From CAYXFZ01 sp964464385 (GTDB lineage: Bacteria > Planctomycetota > UBA1135): a stretch of DNA of 14,951 nt. The notes beneath the pieces were generated by a model that was not told where the DNA came from, searched no databases, and saw only the letters and a program-made list of their open reading frames with translations. Shown here piece by piece: positions 13,940-14,951 of the stretch; within the stretch, counting starts at the first letter, position 1; each line of letters begins with the position of its first letter. The stretch spans positions 1-14,951 of the forward strand of contig CAYXFZ010000064.1 in assembly GCA_964464385.1 (NCBI GenBank). Direction: 5' to 3'. Both the position numbers and the translations under genes were made by a program.

Positions 13940-14951
13940 CCAGGGTTTTGTCGGTTCACTTCTTCTCCCGACCGGCCCTTTTTTTTCTTGCCACCTTCTT
14001 GGGTGTTCTTGGGCCGATCCCGGGCCAAAGCAAATCCTGGAAGGGCGAAATCCCGGCGGCTGGCGATCCAGAAATCACGGCGATCCTAAAGGCGGTGCGC
14101 CACGAAAAGGGAGTACCGGCCCTAGCTGCGGCGATTGTGACCAGCGAGGGTCTGCTGGCCATGGGTGCCGTAGGTTTTCGCAAGCGTGGCTTCGATGTCC
14201 CGGTCAGCCTCCAAGACAAGTGGCACTTGGGCTCCAACACCAAGGCCATGACCGCGACCCTGATTGCCGTCTTGGTGGAGAAAGGAAAACTCAAATGGAC
14301 AACGACCGTGGCAGAGATCTACCGCAAAGAAAGTCCGCAATTCCATCCTGCAATGAGGGATGTGAACTTTCTTCACCTTCTTTCCCACCGCGCCGGCCTT
14401 CCACATCTGTTTGATTTGAGCCCCTATGGGAATGGGTCAGGGATGGGCCCCCGGCGCAATATCGTTCGGGCCGCTCTGGCCAAGGCACCTGAAACCGCCC
14501 TTGGGGAACATTTCGAATACAGCAATTTGGGCTTCATCGTTGCCGGCGCCATGACCGAGGAAATCACCGGCCAATCTTGGGAGGACAGCATGAACAAATG
14601 GATTTTCAGGCCTCTGGGAATGAAGAACTCCGGGTTTGGAGGAACGGGAACTCCAGGCAAGGTGGATCAACCTTGGCCTCATCTGGCATTGGGCAAACCA
14701 ACCGCCACGAATGGCCCGGAACGAGACAACCTCCCCACCCTCGGACCAGCAGGACGCGTGCACTGCACGATGGAAGATTGGGCCAAGTTTGTGGCAGATC
14801 ACCTTGCGGGCTTCCAAGGCAAGAAGGCGCTCTTGCAAGCTTCTTCCTATCAAACTCTAATCACTCCACCCTTCCCTGGTTCCTACGCTCTTGGATGGGG
14901 CGTCCACAAAAGATCCTGGGCGGGAGGAAATGCGATCAACCACAACGGCAG
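13936..14951 (+). CDS. Secreted beta-lactamase-family serine hydrolase (3' end outside window)
   Basis: The frame stays open to the window edge (338 codons visible). Residues 1-33 look like a signal peptide with a Phe/Leu core. The body matches the class C beta-lactamase/penicillin-binding (PF00144) family: HLGSNTKAM holds the S-x-x-K motif (S100, K103), LLSHRAGLPH follows, FEYSNLGF holds Y-x-N (Y195, N197), PLGMKNSGF is typical, and NHNG at 335-338 is the third (H-x-G) motif, just at the edge. It is probably a peptidase or esterase acting in the periplasm; beta-lactam hydrolysis cannot be inferred. Start is uncertain: GTG 13936 overlaps the RCC1 stop (GTGA) without a clear ribosome-binding site, and a TTG at 13948 follows AGGG. 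A run of eight T (13979-13986) inside the signal sequence could be a slippage-prone site. Confidence 0.87.
   Translation, partial: MTRVLSVHFFSRPALFFLATFLGVLGPIPGQSKSWKGEIPAAGDPEITAILKAVRHEKGVPALAAAIVTSEGLLAMGAVGFRKRGFDVPVSLQDKWHLGSNTKAMTATLIAVLVEKGKLKWTTTVAEIYRKESPQFHPAMRDVNFLHLLSHRAGLPHLFDLSPYGNGSGMGPRRNIVRAALAKAPETALGEHFEYSNLGFIVAGAMTEEITGQSWEDSMNKWIFRPLGMKNSGFGGTGTPGKVDQPWPHLALGKPTATNGPERDNLPTLGPAGRVHCTMEDWAKFVADHLAGFQGKKALLQASSYQTLITPPFPGSYALGWGVHKRSWAGGNAINHNG

Noticed and set aside
13971..13990. T-run after the RCC1 gene as an intrinsic terminator
   Set aside because: No stable GC-rich stem precedes it, and it lies inside the signal-peptide codons of the serine hydrolase frame.

Overview
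The window is a gene-dense, GC-rich bacterial chromosome segment from a diderm (Gram-negative-type) organism. Lipid A synthesis (LpxB), a stand-alone LAB_N membrane protein, signal peptidase I, a lipoprotein and several Sec-type signal peptides show two membranes. The mix of proteins points to Planctomycetota or a close relative: secreted HEXXH metallopeptidase, secreted SUMF1-domain protein, squalene-cyclase-like repeat protein, and an RCC1 propeller with a C-terminal domain of a kind I associate with planctomycete secreted proteins. Several starts also have weak Shine-Dalgarno sequences. This placement is inference; no rRNA or tRNA is present to settle it.

Layout. (1) 97-1637: dnaJ and grpE, co-chaperones of DnaK, with start and stop codons touching. 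(2) 1670-3283: secreted gluzincin-like metallopeptidase. (3) 3305-4015 (minus): small RIO-like kinase, divergent from (4) a secreted SUMF1/FGE-like protein at 4024-5193, which overlaps (5) a divergent lpxB at 5190-6506. (6) 6617-7104: a probable 42-residue single-pass membrane protein and a YbjQ-family protein. (7) 7122-8672: exported prenyltransferase/squalene-oxidase-repeat protein, ending tail to tail with (8) signal peptidase I (8669-9160, minus). (9) 9251-11657: four overlapping plus-strand genes, namely a GT2 glycosyltransferase, a LAB_N protein, a WaaP-like kinase fold lacking the catalytic Asp, and a SAM methyltransferase. They look like one envelope-lipid or polyprenyl-phosphate modification operon. 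(10) 11654-12665 (minus): a predicted lipoprotein and queF (queuosine synthesis), with queF apparently starting at ATA. (11) 12722-14951: a secreted seven-bladed RCC1-type propeller overlapping a secreted beta-lactamase-family serine hydrolase that runs off the window.

The genome is very compact. Six neighbouring plus-strand pairs overlap by 1-17 bases, and two convergent pairs share their stop codons (CTAG, CTAA), leaving no room for ordinary terminators. I saw no mobile element, CRISPR array or RNA gene, and no stretch over 300 bases without a gene. The best candidates for something under-described are the GT2/LAB_N/degenerate-kinase/methyltransferase operon, the ATA-started queF, and the small membrane ORF before ybjQ.
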